Part shown: positions 1 through 10,657 of the stretch, piece by piece
How the letters are laid out: each line of letters starts with the position of its first letter
Position numbering within the stretch: the stretch's first letter is position 1
Assembly: GCF_010726245.1 (NCBI RefSeq)
Contig: NZ_AP022561.1
Location: 2,480,001-2,544,000, forward strand
Length of the DNA: 64,000 nt
Source of the DNA: Mycolicibacterium aichiense
Lineage (GTDB): Bacteria > Actinomycetota > Actinomycetes > Mycobacteriales > Mycobacteriaceae
Direction: 5' to 3'
Notes under the pieces: generated by a model
Databases searched by the model: none
The model's input: only the letters and a program-made list of their open reading frames with translations
What the model was told of the DNA's origin: nothing
Translations under genes and position numbers: made by a program

Positions 1-452
1 AGCAGGCCGACCGGATGCGGACGCCAGCCGAGCGTCAAACCGATGCCACCGAGCAGCAATGCCTGCAGGAACACCACCGTCACGACGGCCAGCGATTTGC
101 CGGCGATGATGCCCCACACCGGAAGTGCGGTGGCGCCCAACCGTTTCAGCGCCCCGTAGCGGCGGTCGAACGCGACGGCGATCGCCTGGCCGGTGAACGC
201 CGTCGAGATCACCGCCAACGCCATGATCGCCGGAACGAACACCGCGACCCGGTGCGCGCCGAACGAGCCGAACGGCAACAGCGTGAGCCCGATCAGCAGA
301 GTGATCGGGATGAACATCGTCAACAACAGCTGTTCGCCGTTGCGCAGCAACAGTTTCAGCTCGAGGCCGTACTGTGCGGCCAGCATCCGCGGCACGGTGC
401 TGGGCCGCGGGTCGGGCGCGAAGGTGCCCGGCGGGAAGAGCTCACTCGTCAT
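1..452 (-). CDS. ABC-2 type transporter permease, C-terminus cut by window edge
   Basis: I translated about 150 codons from the ATG at 452 down to base 1, where the gene leaves the window without a stop. The product starts MTSELFPPG, has a soluble N-terminus of about 40 residues, and then hydrophobic helices (around LLLTMFIPITLLIGL, VPAIMALAVISTAF and VVTVVFLQALLLGG). The motif RYGALKRLGATAL between helices is typical of ABC-2 permeases. The start overlaps the stop of the upstream ATPase gene by two bases (ATGA), so the two are translationally coupled and very likely form one exporter. It is the positional counterpart of M. tuberculosis Rv1457c. Substrate is unknown; the third gene of the run, mptB, hints at a cell-envelope role. 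Confidence 0.85.
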   Translation of the reverse strand, partial: MTSELFPPGTFAPDPRPSTVPRMLAAQYGLELKLLLRNGEQLLLTMFIPITLLIGLTLLPFGSFGAHRVAVFVPAIMALAVISTAFTGQAIAVAFDRRYGALKRLGATALPVWGIIAGKSLAVVTVVFLQALLLGGIGLTLGWRPHPVGL

Positions 453-1381
453 GACCGCAACTCCCTACCGGTCAACTCCAGGAACACGTCTTCGAGGCTG
501 CGCTGCTCGACCCGGACATCGGTGGCCAGCACGTCGAGCCGCGCGCACCACGCGGTGACGGTCGCCAGCACCTGCGGGTCGATCTTGCCCTCCACCAGGT
601 ATTCACCGGGCGAAACCTCTTTGGCTGCATAGCCTTCCGGTAACGCCGCGATCAACAGCGACAGGTCGAGCTGGCGGGGCGCCGAGAATCGCAACTGGCC
701 TTCGGCGCCGGAATTCATCAGCTCCGCGGGCGTGCCCGACGCGACGGCCGCGCCGTGGTCGATGATCACGATCCGGTCGGCGAGCTCCTCGGCCTCCTTG
801 AGCTGGTGGGTGGTCAGCACCACCGTGACGCCGTCGCGGCGCAGCGCGTCGATGAGCTCCCACACCACCAGTCGCGCGTGCGCGTCCATGCCGGCGGTGG
901 GCTCGTCGAGGAAGACCAGCTCGGGCCGGCCGACCAGGGCGCATGCCAGCGCCAGCCGCTGCTGCTGGCCGCCGGAAAGCCTGCGGTAGGTGGTGCGGGC
1001 GGCGTCCGTCAGTCCCAACGTGTCCAGCAGCCAGGCCGGGTCGAGTGGGTTTGCGGCGTAGGAGGCCACCAGGCTCAGCATCTCGCCGGCCCGTGCGGCC
1101 GGGTAACCGCCGCCGCCCTGCAGCATGACGCCGATCCGCTCGCGCACTCGCGCGTTGTCGGCGACCGGGTCCAGGCCAAGCACCTCGATGGTGCCGCCGT
1201 CGGGCCGGGTGAATCCCTCGCACATCTCGACGGTCGTGGTCTTGCCCGCGCCGTTCGGGCCGAGCAGGGCCAGCACTTCGGCGGCGTGCACCTCGAGATC
1301 GAGATTCGCCACGGCCGTCGTCGACCCGTAGTGCTTGGACACCCCGCGCAGTCGCACGGGGATTTCGCGGCCGGAACTCAC
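449..1381 (-). CDS. ABC transporter ATP-binding protein (Rv1458c-like)
   Basis: 310 residues, one nucleotide-binding domain. Walker A GPNGAGKTT is at residues 41-49, followed by the signature LSGGQQQRL, Walker B LVFLDEPTAGMD and the H-loop histidine in TTHQLKEAE. The C-terminal 80 residues form the extra domain usual in drug or lipid exporter ATPases of the DrrA/CcmA type. It pairs with the overlapping permease gene downstream to make an ABC-2 exporter. The GTG start at 1381 overlaps the mptB stop by four bases (GTGA), so mptB, this gene and the permease read as one operon. The exported substrate cannot be told from sequence. Confidence 0.9.
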   Translation of the reverse strand: MSSGREIPVRLRGVSKHYGSTTAVANLDLEVHAAEVLALLGPNGAGKTTTVEMCEGFTRPDGGTIEVLGLDPVADNARVRERIGVMLQGGGGYPAARAGEMLSLVASYAANPLDPAWLLDTLGLTDAARTTYRRLSGGQQQRLALACALVGRPELVFLDEPTAGMDAHARLVVWELIDALRRDGVTVVLTTHQLKEAEELADRIVIIDHGAAVASGTPAELMNSGAEGQLRFSAPRQLDLSLLIAALPEGYAAKEVSPGEYLVEGKIDPQVLATVTAWCARLDVLATDVRVEQRSLEDVFLELTGRELRS

Positions 1382-3126
1382 GGTGACTCAGCGTATGCGC
1401 CGGGCGCCGGGCGCGGCGTCGGTGGTTCGGTCGGTGGCTCCGGCGAGGGTGTGCCGGACTCCGGGGTGGGCGATGTGTCGGGCTCCTGACCGCTGAACGT
1501 TTCGTTGGTTCCGGGCACCGTGCGCCAGGGCAGCCGGTGGAACGTCATCGCGATCAGCATCAGCACGATCACCGTGCTGGCCAGGGTGGCGTCGACGATC
1601 TGGAACAGCGCGAAGCGGTCGCCGTTGGCTGTTGGCCCGAAGATCCCGACGACGAGCGACACCGCGATGGTTGCGATGCGGAAGCCCGGCCTGGTGGCCC
1701 AGGCGGCCAGCGGGATGATGGCCCACAGCAGGTACCAGGGCTGGACGACGGGAAACAGCAACACGGTCGCGCCCAGCGCCACACCCAGACCGCCGACCGG
1801 ATGCAGCCGGCCTCGCATCACGGCCAGCAGCAGCCAGGTGACGGTGATCATGATGATCAGCACACCCATGGCGCGGGTCAGCGACAGCACGGCAGTGGTG
1901 TGGTCACCCAGCCCGAGCAGGATCCCGACCTGGCCGGTACCCAGCGCCAGCAGAGTCGGCGGAGACATCCAGCTGCGCACCACGTTGGCGGTGCCGAGCG
2001 TGAACACCCAGCCGAAGCCGAGGCCGCTGGCCCAGCCGATGATCGCCATCACCACCAGCGACAGCGACCCCATGAACGCGCTGGCCAGCAGGAACGCCCT
2101 GACGGTCGACCCCCAGCGGTAGGCCAGGGCCATCCCCACAAAGCCCAGGGCCAACAGGCCCGGCAACTTCACCTGCGAGGACATCGTGATCAGCACCGAG
2201 CCCAGCACCAGCATCGCGGGCGGCATCCACTGCGCCCACTGGTCGCGCCCGTGCGGCCAGTGCATCGGCCGTGGCCACAGTGGCTTGGCGGAGTCGATGC
2301 CGCGCAGGGCGAATTCGGTTCCGGTGAGCATCAGGCCCAGCATCAGCGCCTCGTTGTGGATGCCGGCGACCAGATGCATCAGCAGCAGCGGGTTGGCCGC
2401 ACCGAGCCACAGCGCACTGACCTCGGCGACGCCGCAGCGGCGGGCCAGTCGCGGCACCGCCCACACGATCATCCCGACGCCGAGCAGCACCACCACGCGG
2501 TGACTCAGGACAGCGGCGACGATGTTCTCCCCGGTCAGGGCCGAAATCCCGCGTCCGATCCACAAGAACAGCGGGCCGTAGGGCGCAGGGGTCTCGCGCC
2601 ACAGGCTGGGCACCGACAGGGTGAAGACATGGTCCAGGCCCAGTCCGGGGGCGGGCCCGACCTTGTAGGGATTGAGCCCGTTGGCCGAGATCTGACTCTG
2701 CGCCAGGTAGGAGTAGACGTCCTTGCTGTACATCGGCGGAGCGATCAGCAGCGGGATGATCCAGAGCAGCAGGGTGTGATCAAGCTGACTGCGCGACATC
2801 CGGCGGCTGCCCAGGGCGAAGCGGCCGAGCATCAGCCAGGCCAACGCCATCATCACCGCACCGGTGGTGGTCATGGTCAGTGAGACGGTCTGGATGCGCG
2901 ACGGCAGATTCAGCAGCCGTACCCCGAAGGTGGGGTCCTGCACGACGGGGCGGGCGCCGGCGCCGAGCGCACCGATTGCCATCAGTACTGTTCCGGTGGC
3001 ACCGAACAACCGGGTCCGGCGCATGGCGCGGAATTCGGCGTCGTTGAGTGGCGCGCCAACGGTGCGTTCATCGCCGTGCAGACGGGCGATTGACGAACTC
3101 AGCGAAAGCTGGCGGGCTGCCACCAC
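1378..3126 (-). CDS. mptB: MptB-like alpha-1,6-mannopyranosyltransferase
   Basis: 582 residues, close to the 590 or so usual for MptB. It is a GT-C fold, polytopic membrane glycosyltransferase with a dozen or more hydrophobic segments and a Pro-rich tail (about residues 545-582). MptB-family enzymes use decaprenyl-phospho-mannose on the outer face of the membrane to start the alpha-1,6-mannan core of lipomannan and lipoarabinomannan. The loop after the first helices holds the acidic and aromatic stretch around SKDVYSYLAQ, which fits the catalytic loop of GT-C enzymes. It is the first gene of a minus-strand run with an ABC exporter and is divergent from sufR, exactly as Rv1459c sits next to Rv1460 in M. 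tuberculosis. The GTG at 3126 is the most upstream start before the sufR regulatory region. Confidence 0.88.
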   Translation of the reverse strand: MVAARQLSLSSSIARLHGDERTVGAPLNDAEFRAMRRTRLFGATGTVLMAIGALGAGARPVVQDPTFGVRLLNLPSRIQTVSLTMTTTGAVMMALAWLMLGRFALGSRRMSRSQLDHTLLLWIIPLLIAPPMYSKDVYSYLAQSQISANGLNPYKVGPAPGLGLDHVFTLSVPSLWRETPAPYGPLFLWIGRGISALTGENIVAAVLSHRVVVLLGVGMIVWAVPRLARRCGVAEVSALWLGAANPLLLMHLVAGIHNEALMLGLMLTGTEFALRGIDSAKPLWPRPMHWPHGRDQWAQWMPPAMLVLGSVLITMSSQVKLPGLLALGFVGMALAYRWGSTVRAFLLASAFMGSLSLVVMAIIGWASGLGFGWVFTLGTANVVRSWMSPPTLLALGTGQVGILLGLGDHTTAVLSLTRAMGVLIIMITVTWLLLAVMRGRLHPVGGLGVALGATVLLFPVVQPWYLLWAIIPLAAWATRPGFRIATIAVSLVVGIFGPTANGDRFALFQIVDATLASTVIVLMLIAMTFHRLPWRTVPGTNETFSGQEPDTSPTPESGTPSPEPPTEPPTPRPAPGAYAESP

Positions 3127-3202
3127 AGCACTCTAACGGGCGGCTTTTTCGCCCTCAGCTTGCTAAGGGTGCCCTTGCTAGACCTGTTCGGGCAATTGCG
3201 TA

Positions 3203-3217
3203 ACACTGGTGTTGTGA
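3203..3217 (+). promoter_or_regulatory. SufR operator ACACT-N5-TGTGA over the sufR start
   Basis: The sequence reads ACACT GGTGT TGTGA, a match to the ACACT-N5-TGTGA inverted repeat I recall as the SufR site in M. tuberculosis. It contains the inner palindrome AACAC-TG-GTGTT. The right half covers the GTG start codon at 3214. TAACAC at 3201-3206 could act as the -10 element, which would put transcription start at or next to the GTG and make the sufR mRNA leaderless. Apo-SufR and holo-SufR would then control the operon by blocking RNA polymerase. Site identity is strong; the leaderless start is inference. Confidence 0.75.
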
Positions 3218-3906
3218 AATTCCCGTCCGATGCCGACGCTGTGCCCGTGGTGGGCACCGCTGTGCATGACGGGCAGACCCGCCGGGCGATTGTGCAGCTC
3301 CTGCTCGAGTCGGGATCGATCACCGCCGCCGAGATCGGCCAGCGGCTGGGCATCTCCGCCGCCGGTGTGCGCAGGCACCTCGACGCGCTGATCGAGGCCG
3401 GCGACGCCGAGGCCAACGCCGCGGCGGCATGGCAGCAGGCAGGCCGGGGCCGGCCCGCCAAGCGCTACCGGCTCACCGCGGCCGGCCGGGCCAAGCTGGA
3501 ACACACCTACGACGACCTGGCTTCCGCCGCGATCCGCCAACTGCGCGAAATCGGCGGCGATCAGGCGGTGCAGGCGTTCGCCCGGCGCCGTATCGACGCC
3601 ATCCTTGCGGGAGTCGCGCAGGGCCCCGAGGACGTCGAGTCCACGGCCGAGCGGGTCGCCGACGCGATGACCAAGGCTGGTTACGCGGCCACGACGACGC
3701 GGGTAGGCGGACCCATGCAGGGCATCCAGATCTGCCAGCATCACTGCCCGGTCTCGCATGTCGCCGAAGAGTTTCCGGAACTGTGCGAAGCCGAGAAGGA
3801 GGCGATGTCCGAGATCCTCGGCACCCACGTTCAGCGACTGGCAACCATCGCCAACGGCGACTGCGCCTGCACCACCCACGTGCCGCTCACGCCGGCACAC
3901 CACTAG
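3214..3906 (+). CDS. sufR: SufR, Fe-S cluster-sensing repressor of the suf operon
   Basis: 230 residues from GTG 3214. The N-terminal half is a winged helix (ITAAEIGQRLGISAAGVRRHLDALIEAGD) and the C-terminal half carries the cluster-binding cysteines: ICQHHC, then ELC 13 residues on, and CAC near the C-terminus. This matches the SufR pattern in which three or four Cys bind a [4Fe-4S] cluster sensed under iron or oxidative stress. I chose GTG 3214 because an operator overlaps it; an upstream in-frame start at 3160 would place coding sequence across the promoter. First gene of the suf operon and 18 bases upstream of sufB. Confidence 0.92.
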   Translation: MKFPSDADAVPVVGTAVHDGQTRRAIVQLLLESGSITAAEIGQRLGISAAGVRRHLDALIEAGDAEANAAAAWQQAGRGRPAKRYRLTAAGRAKLEHTYDDLASAAIRQLREIGGDQAVQAFARRRIDAILAGVAQGPEDVESTAERVADAMTKAGYAATTTRVGGPMQGIQICQHHCPVSHVAEEFPELCEAEKEAMSEILGTHVQRLATIANGDCACTTHVPLTPAHH

Positions 3907-3924
3907 ACCAGAAGGAGCGTCACC

Positions 3925-5367
3925 ATGACACTCACCCCGGAAGCCAAGCCGGCCGAGCCGCTGACCCAGGAAGAAACCATCGCTTCGCTGGGCAAGTACG
4001 GCTACGGCTGGTCGGACTCCGACGTTGCGGGTGCCAGCGCGCAGCGCGGGCTGTCCGAGGCTGTGGTGCGCGACATCTCCGGCAAGAAGAGCGAGCCGGA
4101 GTGGATGCTCGACATCCGACTCAAGGCACTGCGCACGTTCGACAAGAAGCCGATGCCGAACTGGGGATCCAACCTCGAGGGCATCGACTTCGACAACATC
4201 AAGTACTTCGTGCGCTCCAGCGAGAAGCAGGCCGCCACCTGGGATGACCTGCCCGCCGACATCAAGAACACCTACGACCGGCTCGGTATCCCCGAGGCGG
4301 AGAAGCAGCGCCTGGTCTCCGGTGTGGCCGCACAGTACGAGTCCGAGGTGGTCTACCACTCGATCCGCGAGGACCTCGAGGCCCAGGGTGTGATCTTCCT
4401 GGACACCGACTCGGGCCTGCGTGAGCACCCGGAGCTGTTTCGGCAGTACTTCGGCACCGTGATCCCGGCCGGGGACAACAAGTTCTCCGCGCTCAACACC
4501 GCGGTGTGGTCGGGTGGTTCGTTCATCTACGTCCCCAGGGGCGTGCACGTCGACATCCCGCTGCAGGCCTACTTCCGGATCAACACCGAGAACATGGGCC
4601 AGTTCGAGCGGACGCTGATCATCGTCGACGAAGACGCCTACGTGCACTACGTCGAGGGGTGTACCGCGCCGATCTACAAGAGCGACTCGCTGCACTCCGC
4701 GGTCGTCGAGATCATCGTGAAGCCCGGTGGCCGTTGCCGTTACACGACCATCCAGAACTGGTCGAACAACGTCTACAACCTGGTCACCAAGCGTGCCCGC
4801 GCCGAGGCCGGCGCCACCATGGAGTGGGTCGACGGCAACATCGGTTCGAAGGTCACGATGAAGTACCCGGCGGTGTGGATGACCGGTGAGCACGCCAAGG
4901 GCGAGGTTCTCTCGGTGGCCTTCGCCGGCGAGGGGCAGCATCAGGACACCGGCGCCAAGATGCTGCACCTGGCCCCGTACACGTCGAGCAACATCGTGTC
5001 CAAGTCGGTGGCCCGTGGCGGTGGCCGGGCGTCCTACCGCGGCCTGGTCCAGGTCAACAAGGGCGCGCACGGATCTCGCGCGAGCGTGAAATGCGATGCG
5101 CTGCTGGTCGACTCCATCAGCCGTAGCGACACCTACCCCTACGTCGACATCCGCGAGGACGACGTCACGATGGGCCACGAGGCCACCGTGTCGAAGGTCA
5201 GCGAGGATCAGCTGTTCTACCTGATGAGCCGCGGCATGACCGAGGACGAGGCAATGGCGATGGTCGTGCGCGGCTTCGTCGAGCCGATCGCCAAGGAACT
5301 GCCCATGGAATACGCCCTGGAGTTGAACCGGCTGATCGAGCTGCAAATGGAAGGTGCTGTCGGCTAG
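3925..5367 (+). CDS. sufB: SufB, Fe-S cluster scaffold subunit
   Basis: 480 residues, the normal SufB length. With SufC and SufD it forms the SufBC2D scaffold on which Fe-S clusters are built from persulfide sulfur. The beta-helix core and the conserved C-terminal block (SVKCDALL to [15 protein letters not shown]) are present. A strong ribosome binding site (AGAAGGAG) lies just before ATG 3925. In M. tuberculosis the orthologue Rv1461 is interrupted by an intein, but here the reading frame runs straight through the conserved VEGCTAP region with no intervening sequence. Operon position between sufR and sufD. Confidence 0.97.
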   Translation: MTLTPEAKPAEPLTQEETIASLGKYGYGWSDSDVAGASAQRGLSEAVVRDISGKKSEPEWMLDIRLKALRTFDKKPMPNWGSNLEGIDFDNIKYFVRSSEKQAATWDDLPADIKNTYDRLGIPEAEKQRLVSGVAAQYESEVVYHSIREDLEAQGVIFLDTDSGLREHPELFRQYFGTVIPAGDNKFSALNTAVWSGGSFIYVPRGVHVDIPLQAYFRINTENMGQFERTLIIVDEDAYVHYVEGCTAPIYKSDSLHSAVVEIIVKPGGRCRYTTIQNWSNNVYNLVTKRARAEAGATMEWVDGNIGSKVTMKYPAVWMTGEHAKGEVLSVAFAGEGQHQDTGAKMLHLAPYTSSNIVSKSVARGGGRASYRGLVQVNKGAHGSRASVKCDALLVDSISRSDTYPYVDIREDDVTMGHEATVSKVSEDQLFYLMSRGMTEDEAMAMVVRGFVEPIAKELPMEYALELNRLIELQMEGAVG

Positions 5368-5397
5368 CTCGGGCGAGCGAAGCGACGGGAAAAATAT

Positions 5398-6584
5398 ATG
5401 AGCAATCTGACTAAGGCAGTTGAGGGTTCGCGCCTCACTGCCGCCAACAAGGGCGAGCAATTCAGCTCGTTCGACGTCGACGCCTTCGAGGTGCCCGGCG
5501 GTCGCGATGAGCTGTGGCGGTTCACCCCGCTGAAGCGACTTCGTGGCCTGCACGACGGTTCGGCCGTCGCCAATGGCACCGCCGCGATCACGGTGACCGA
5601 GCGTCCCGGTGTCACGGTCGAGACCGTCCGGCGCGGTGACGAACGACTCGGCCAGGGCGGGGTGCCCAGCGATCGGGTTGCTGCGCAGGCGTTCTCGTCG
5701 TTCAACACGGCGACGGTGGTGACCGTCGCGCGCGACACCGAAGTCGCCGAGCCGATCGAGATCACCGTCGACGGCCCCGGTGAGGGTGGGGTGGCCTACG
5801 GTCACCTGCAGATCCGGGTCGAGGAATTGTCCCGCGCGATCGTCGTCGTCGACCTGCGCGGCAGCGGTACCTATGCCGACAACGTCGAGATCATCGTCGG
5901 CGACTCCGCCGGCCTGGGCGTCATCTGGATCGCGGACTTCGCCGACGACATGGTGCACGTGAGCGCGCACCACGCCAAGCTCGGCAAGGACTCGGTGCTC
6001 GGCCACGTCAACGTCACCCTCGGCGGCGACGTGGTGCGGACCTCGACCACGGTGCGGTTCGCCGGCCCCGGCGGGGACGCCAAGATGCTCGGCACTTACT
6101 TCGCCGACGCCGGGCAGTTCTTCGAGTCCCGGTTGCTGGTCGACCACGCGCAGCCCAACTGCAAGTCGGATGTGCTGTACAAGGGTGCGCTGCAAGGGGA
6201 TCCGGATTCCAAGAAGCCCGATGCGCACACCGTCTGGGTGGGCGACGTGCTGATCCGGGCCGAGGCCACCGGCACCGACACCTTCGAGGTGAATCGCAAC
6301 CTGGTGCTCACCGACGGCGCGCGTGCCGACTCGGTGCCCAACCTGGAGATCGAGACCGGCGAGATCGTCGGCGCCGGGCACGCCAGTGCCACCGGCCGTT
6401 TCGACGACGAGCAGCTGTTCTACCTGCGCGCCCGCGGCATCCCGGAGGCGCAAGCCCGCCGGCTGGTGGTGCGCGGTTTCTTCAACGAGATCATCGCCAA
6501 AATCGCGGTCCCCGAGGTGCGCGAGCGCCTGACCGATGCCATCGAACGAGAACTTGCCATCACTGAGTCGAAAGCCACACAGCC

Positions 6585-6588
<4 letters not shown>
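5398..6588 (+). CDS. sufD: SufD, Fe-S cluster scaffold subunit
   Basis: 396 residues, paralogous in fold to SufB and partner of SufB in the SufBC2D complex, where it helps iron entry. The conserved C-terminal stretch around DEQLFYLRARGIPEAQARRLVVRGF is the SufB/D signature. The histidine in LLVDHAQPNCKSDVLYKG lies in the region that forms the SufB-SufD interface. The ATG at 5398 follows a weak purine tract (GACGGGAAAAA) and 30 bases of spacer after sufB, the largest gap inside the suf operon. It overlaps sufC by four bases. Confidence 0.96.
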
Positions 6589-8604
<2,016 letters not shown>

Positions 8605-9069
8605 GTGAAACTCGAGCAGATGTACCAGGAAGTGATCCTGGACCACTACAAGCACCCGCACCACCGCGGGCTGCGTGAGCCGTTCGGCGCCGAGGTGCAT
8701 CACGTCAACCCGACGTGCGGCGACGAGGTGACGCTGCGGGTGGCGCTGTCCGGGGACGGCGAACAGGTCGTCGACATCTCCTACGACGGCCAGGGCTGCT
8801 CGATCAGCCAGGCGGCCACCTCGGTGCTCACCGACCAGGTGATCGGGCTGACCGTCGGCGACGCCCTCAAGACCGTGGCGGCGTTCACCGAGATGGTGTC
8901 GTCGCGGGGCACCGTCGAGGGCGACGAGGATGTACTCGGCGACGGCGTGGCCTTTGCCGGTGTGGCGAAGTATCCGGCTCGGGTGAAGTGCGCGCTGCTG
9001 GGCTGGCTGGCGTTCAAAGACGCGGTGGCCCAGGCATCGCATCGAAAAGACTTGGAGGACAAGCGATGA
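8605..9069 (+). CDS. sufU: SufU, zinc-dependent sulfurtransferase
   Basis: 154 residues. SufU takes the persulfide from SufS and passes it to the SufBCD scaffold. Three conserved cysteines that bind zinc in this family are at C38 (NPTCGDEV), C65 (GQGCSIS) and C129 (VKCALLGW). The insertion between the second and third Cys is the SufU type rather than the IscU type. GTG 8605 follows directly on the sufS stop with no gap; the 3' end overlaps sufT by four bases. Confidence 0.95.
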   Translation: MKLEQMYQEVILDHYKHPHHRGLREPFGAEVHHVNPTCGDEVTLRVALSGDGEQVVDISYDGQGCSISQAATSVLTDQVIGLTVGDALKTVAAFTEMVSSRGTVEGDEDVLGDGVAFAGVAKYPARVKCALLGWLAFKDAVAQASHRKDLEDKR

Positions 9070-9413
9070 CTGAATCTGATCAGCTGCCCAATCCGCTGCT
9101 CGACGACATCGAGGAAGCCATGCGGGACGTGGTGGATCCCGAGCTGGGGATCAACGTCGTCGACCTCGGCCTGGTCTACGACCTGAACGTCGAGAACGGC
9201 GACGCCGGAACGGTGGCGCTCATCGACATGACACTGACCTCGGCGGCCTGCCCGCTGACCGATGTGATCGAAGACCAGACCCTCACGGCACTGGTCGGTG
9301 CCGGGCTGGTCAACGAGGCCAAGATCAACTGGGTGTGGAACCCGCCGTGGGGTCCGGACAAGATCACCGAGGACGGCCGCGAACAGCTCCGCGCGCTGGG
9401 GTTCACTGTCTAA
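9066..9413 (+). CDS. sufT: SufT, MIP18/DUF59 Fe-S assembly factor
   Basis: 115 residues, a single DUF59 (MIP18) domain. The signature VVDPELGINVVDLGLVYD near residue 25 and the TLTSAACPLTD motif with its conserved cysteine are both present. SufT-type proteins help mature certain Fe-S proteins. It overlaps sufU by four bases (ATGA) and closes the suf operon; M. tuberculosis Rv1466 has the same length and place. Confidence 0.95.
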   Translation: MTESDQLPNPLLDDIEEAMRDVVDPELGINVVDLGLVYDLNVENGDAGTVALIDMTLTSAACPLTDVIEDQTLTALVGAGLVNEAKINWVWNPPWGPDKITEDGREQLRALGFTV

Positions 9414-9422
9414 TCTGAGCAG

Positions 9423-9992
9423 ATGCTCACCGTCCCCGCCTTCGTGTGGCGCGGCGGTGCGGTGACGCGGTCCGTCCTGGTCGGCGTGAGCGCCGGCGTC
9501 GTCATCGGTCTGCTGGCCTGGCTGGACTCCGGACTGTGGTTCCCCGCCCTGCTGGCCGGCGCCATCGTCGCGGTGGTCTACGGGATCTGGCTGGGCACGC
9601 GGATGGTGACGTTCTGGCCCGGCGCCTCGGCATTGACCGGTGAACAGCGCGTGCGCGTTGCCGGGGTCACCCGCTGGGGCGGCCGCATCGGCGACCCCGC
9701 CCTGGCGCAGCCGGTGGTGGACTACGCCGACGGCCTGCGCAAGTCCGCCGAGACCGGGCGGCCATTCCGGTGGGTGCTGCCCCTGATCCTCGTGGTCGCG
9801 ATCGGAATTGCCGGGTGGGACGCGGTATTCGGCTCGACCCGTGACCTCATCGCATCCTGCGTGTACCTGGTGCTCCTGGGCTTCGAGCTGTTCTGGTGGC
9901 CCGGCCGCCGAGATCAATTGCTGACCAACGCCGATCGCGCCCGCGAACGTGCGGTGGCGCTGATCGAGCGCACCGGAGGAACGGCTCAGTGA
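9423..9992 (+). CDS. Membrane protein of unknown function
   Basis: 189 residues, not recognised. Two hydrophobic segments sit near residues 16-60 and two more near residues 120-155, separated by a soluble loop (TGEQRVRVAGVTRW onward). The C-terminus is charged and ends with a helix rich in Arg and Ala. It starts nine bases after sufT and overlaps the next gene by three bases, so it may be transcribed with the suf operon or with the two genes that follow. No catalytic motif is visible. Confidence 0.7.
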   Translation: MLTVPAFVWRGGAVTRSVLVGVSAGVVIGLLAWLDSGLWFPALLAGAIVAVVYGIWLGTRMVTFWPGASALTGEQRVRVAGVTRWGGRIGDPALAQPVVDYADGLRKSAETGRPFRWVLPLILVVAIGIAGWDAVFGSTRDLIASCVYLVLLGFELFWWPGRRDQLLTNADRARERAVALIERTGGTAQ

Positions 9993-10657
9993 TAGCAGAA
10001 CCCACAGTGGTGGCCACCCGCCGTCAATTGCACGGCATCGCCGAGAGTTTCCTTGCCGGGCCGCAGTACCGCGCGACGGGGACGATCCGGCTGGCCGTTC
10101 GTCCGGACGGCTTCACCGCCACCACGCTGGCGGTCGCGGTGCGCGGGACCACGTTGGTGTGGCCGGACGGCAGCATCCCGCTGGCGGGCCGGGTGCGTGA
10201 CCTGGCCGCCGCCACCGGACTCGATGTCGGTCCGCCGCCGGCCACGGTGTATCGCGCGGTCGCCGAATTGGAGTCCGACACCGTTCTCGACATCGACGCC
10301 GGCGCCGCGGACACCATCTACCGCAGCCTTTACGCCGGCGGGTTCGCGATCAAAGCCGCTCTGCCAGAAGCGCATCCGGTGCTCTGGCCCGAACACCTCG
10401 ATGTCGCCGCCACCCTCGAGGAGGTCAACTACGGGGTTTCGGCGGGCGACGACTTCCATGAACTGCCCTACGCCTATGTCGGCCCGTGGGACTTCGCCAC
10501 CGCGCCGCGCACCGGACCGCTGTGGAACGCGCCCTTCGGCGCCGTGCGCGCACTCGATCTCACCGCCGACGTCGACACCCTGGCCACCGACATCGCCGAC
10601 TTCTTCCGGCGAGGAATCAATGCCGTCGGCGGCGGTGTTGCAACAACTCATGGATGA
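9989..10657 (+). CDS. Conserved hypothetical protein, soluble
   Basis: 222 residues from GTG 9989, which overlaps the stop of the previous gene (GTGA). I do not recognise the family. It is soluble with no signal peptide. The C-terminal half carries an aromatic, charged motif around ELPYAYVGPWDF followed by LWNAPFGA. It overlaps the following oxidoreductase gene by eight bases. Both overlaps point to a three-gene transcription unit at 9423-11765. The role is unknown; a partner of the flavoenzyme is only a guess from context. Confidence 0.7.
   Translation: MIAEPTVVATRRQLHGIAESFLAGPQYRATGTIRLAVRPDGFTATTLAVAVRGTTLVWPDGSIPLAGRVRDLAAATGLDVGPPPATVYRAVAELESDTVLDIDAGAADTIYRSLYAGGFAIKAALPEAHPVLWPEHLDVAATLEEVNYGVSAGDDFHELPYAYVGPWDFATAPRTGPLWNAPFGAVRALDLTADVDTLATDIADFFRRGINAVGGGVATTHG

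Noticed and set aside
3165..3176. AAGGG-TG-CCCTT palindrome flanked by two TTGCTA copies between mptB and sufR
   Set aside because: I tested it as an IdeR/DtxR iron box and it does not fit TTAGGTTAGGCTAACC-type sites. It may matter but I cannot assign it; the SufR site nearby explains suf control better.
3178..6453. A minus-strand open frame of about 1,091 codons antisense to sufR, sufB and sufD
   Set aside because: Same cause; it crosses three well-supported genes and has no recognisable domain.
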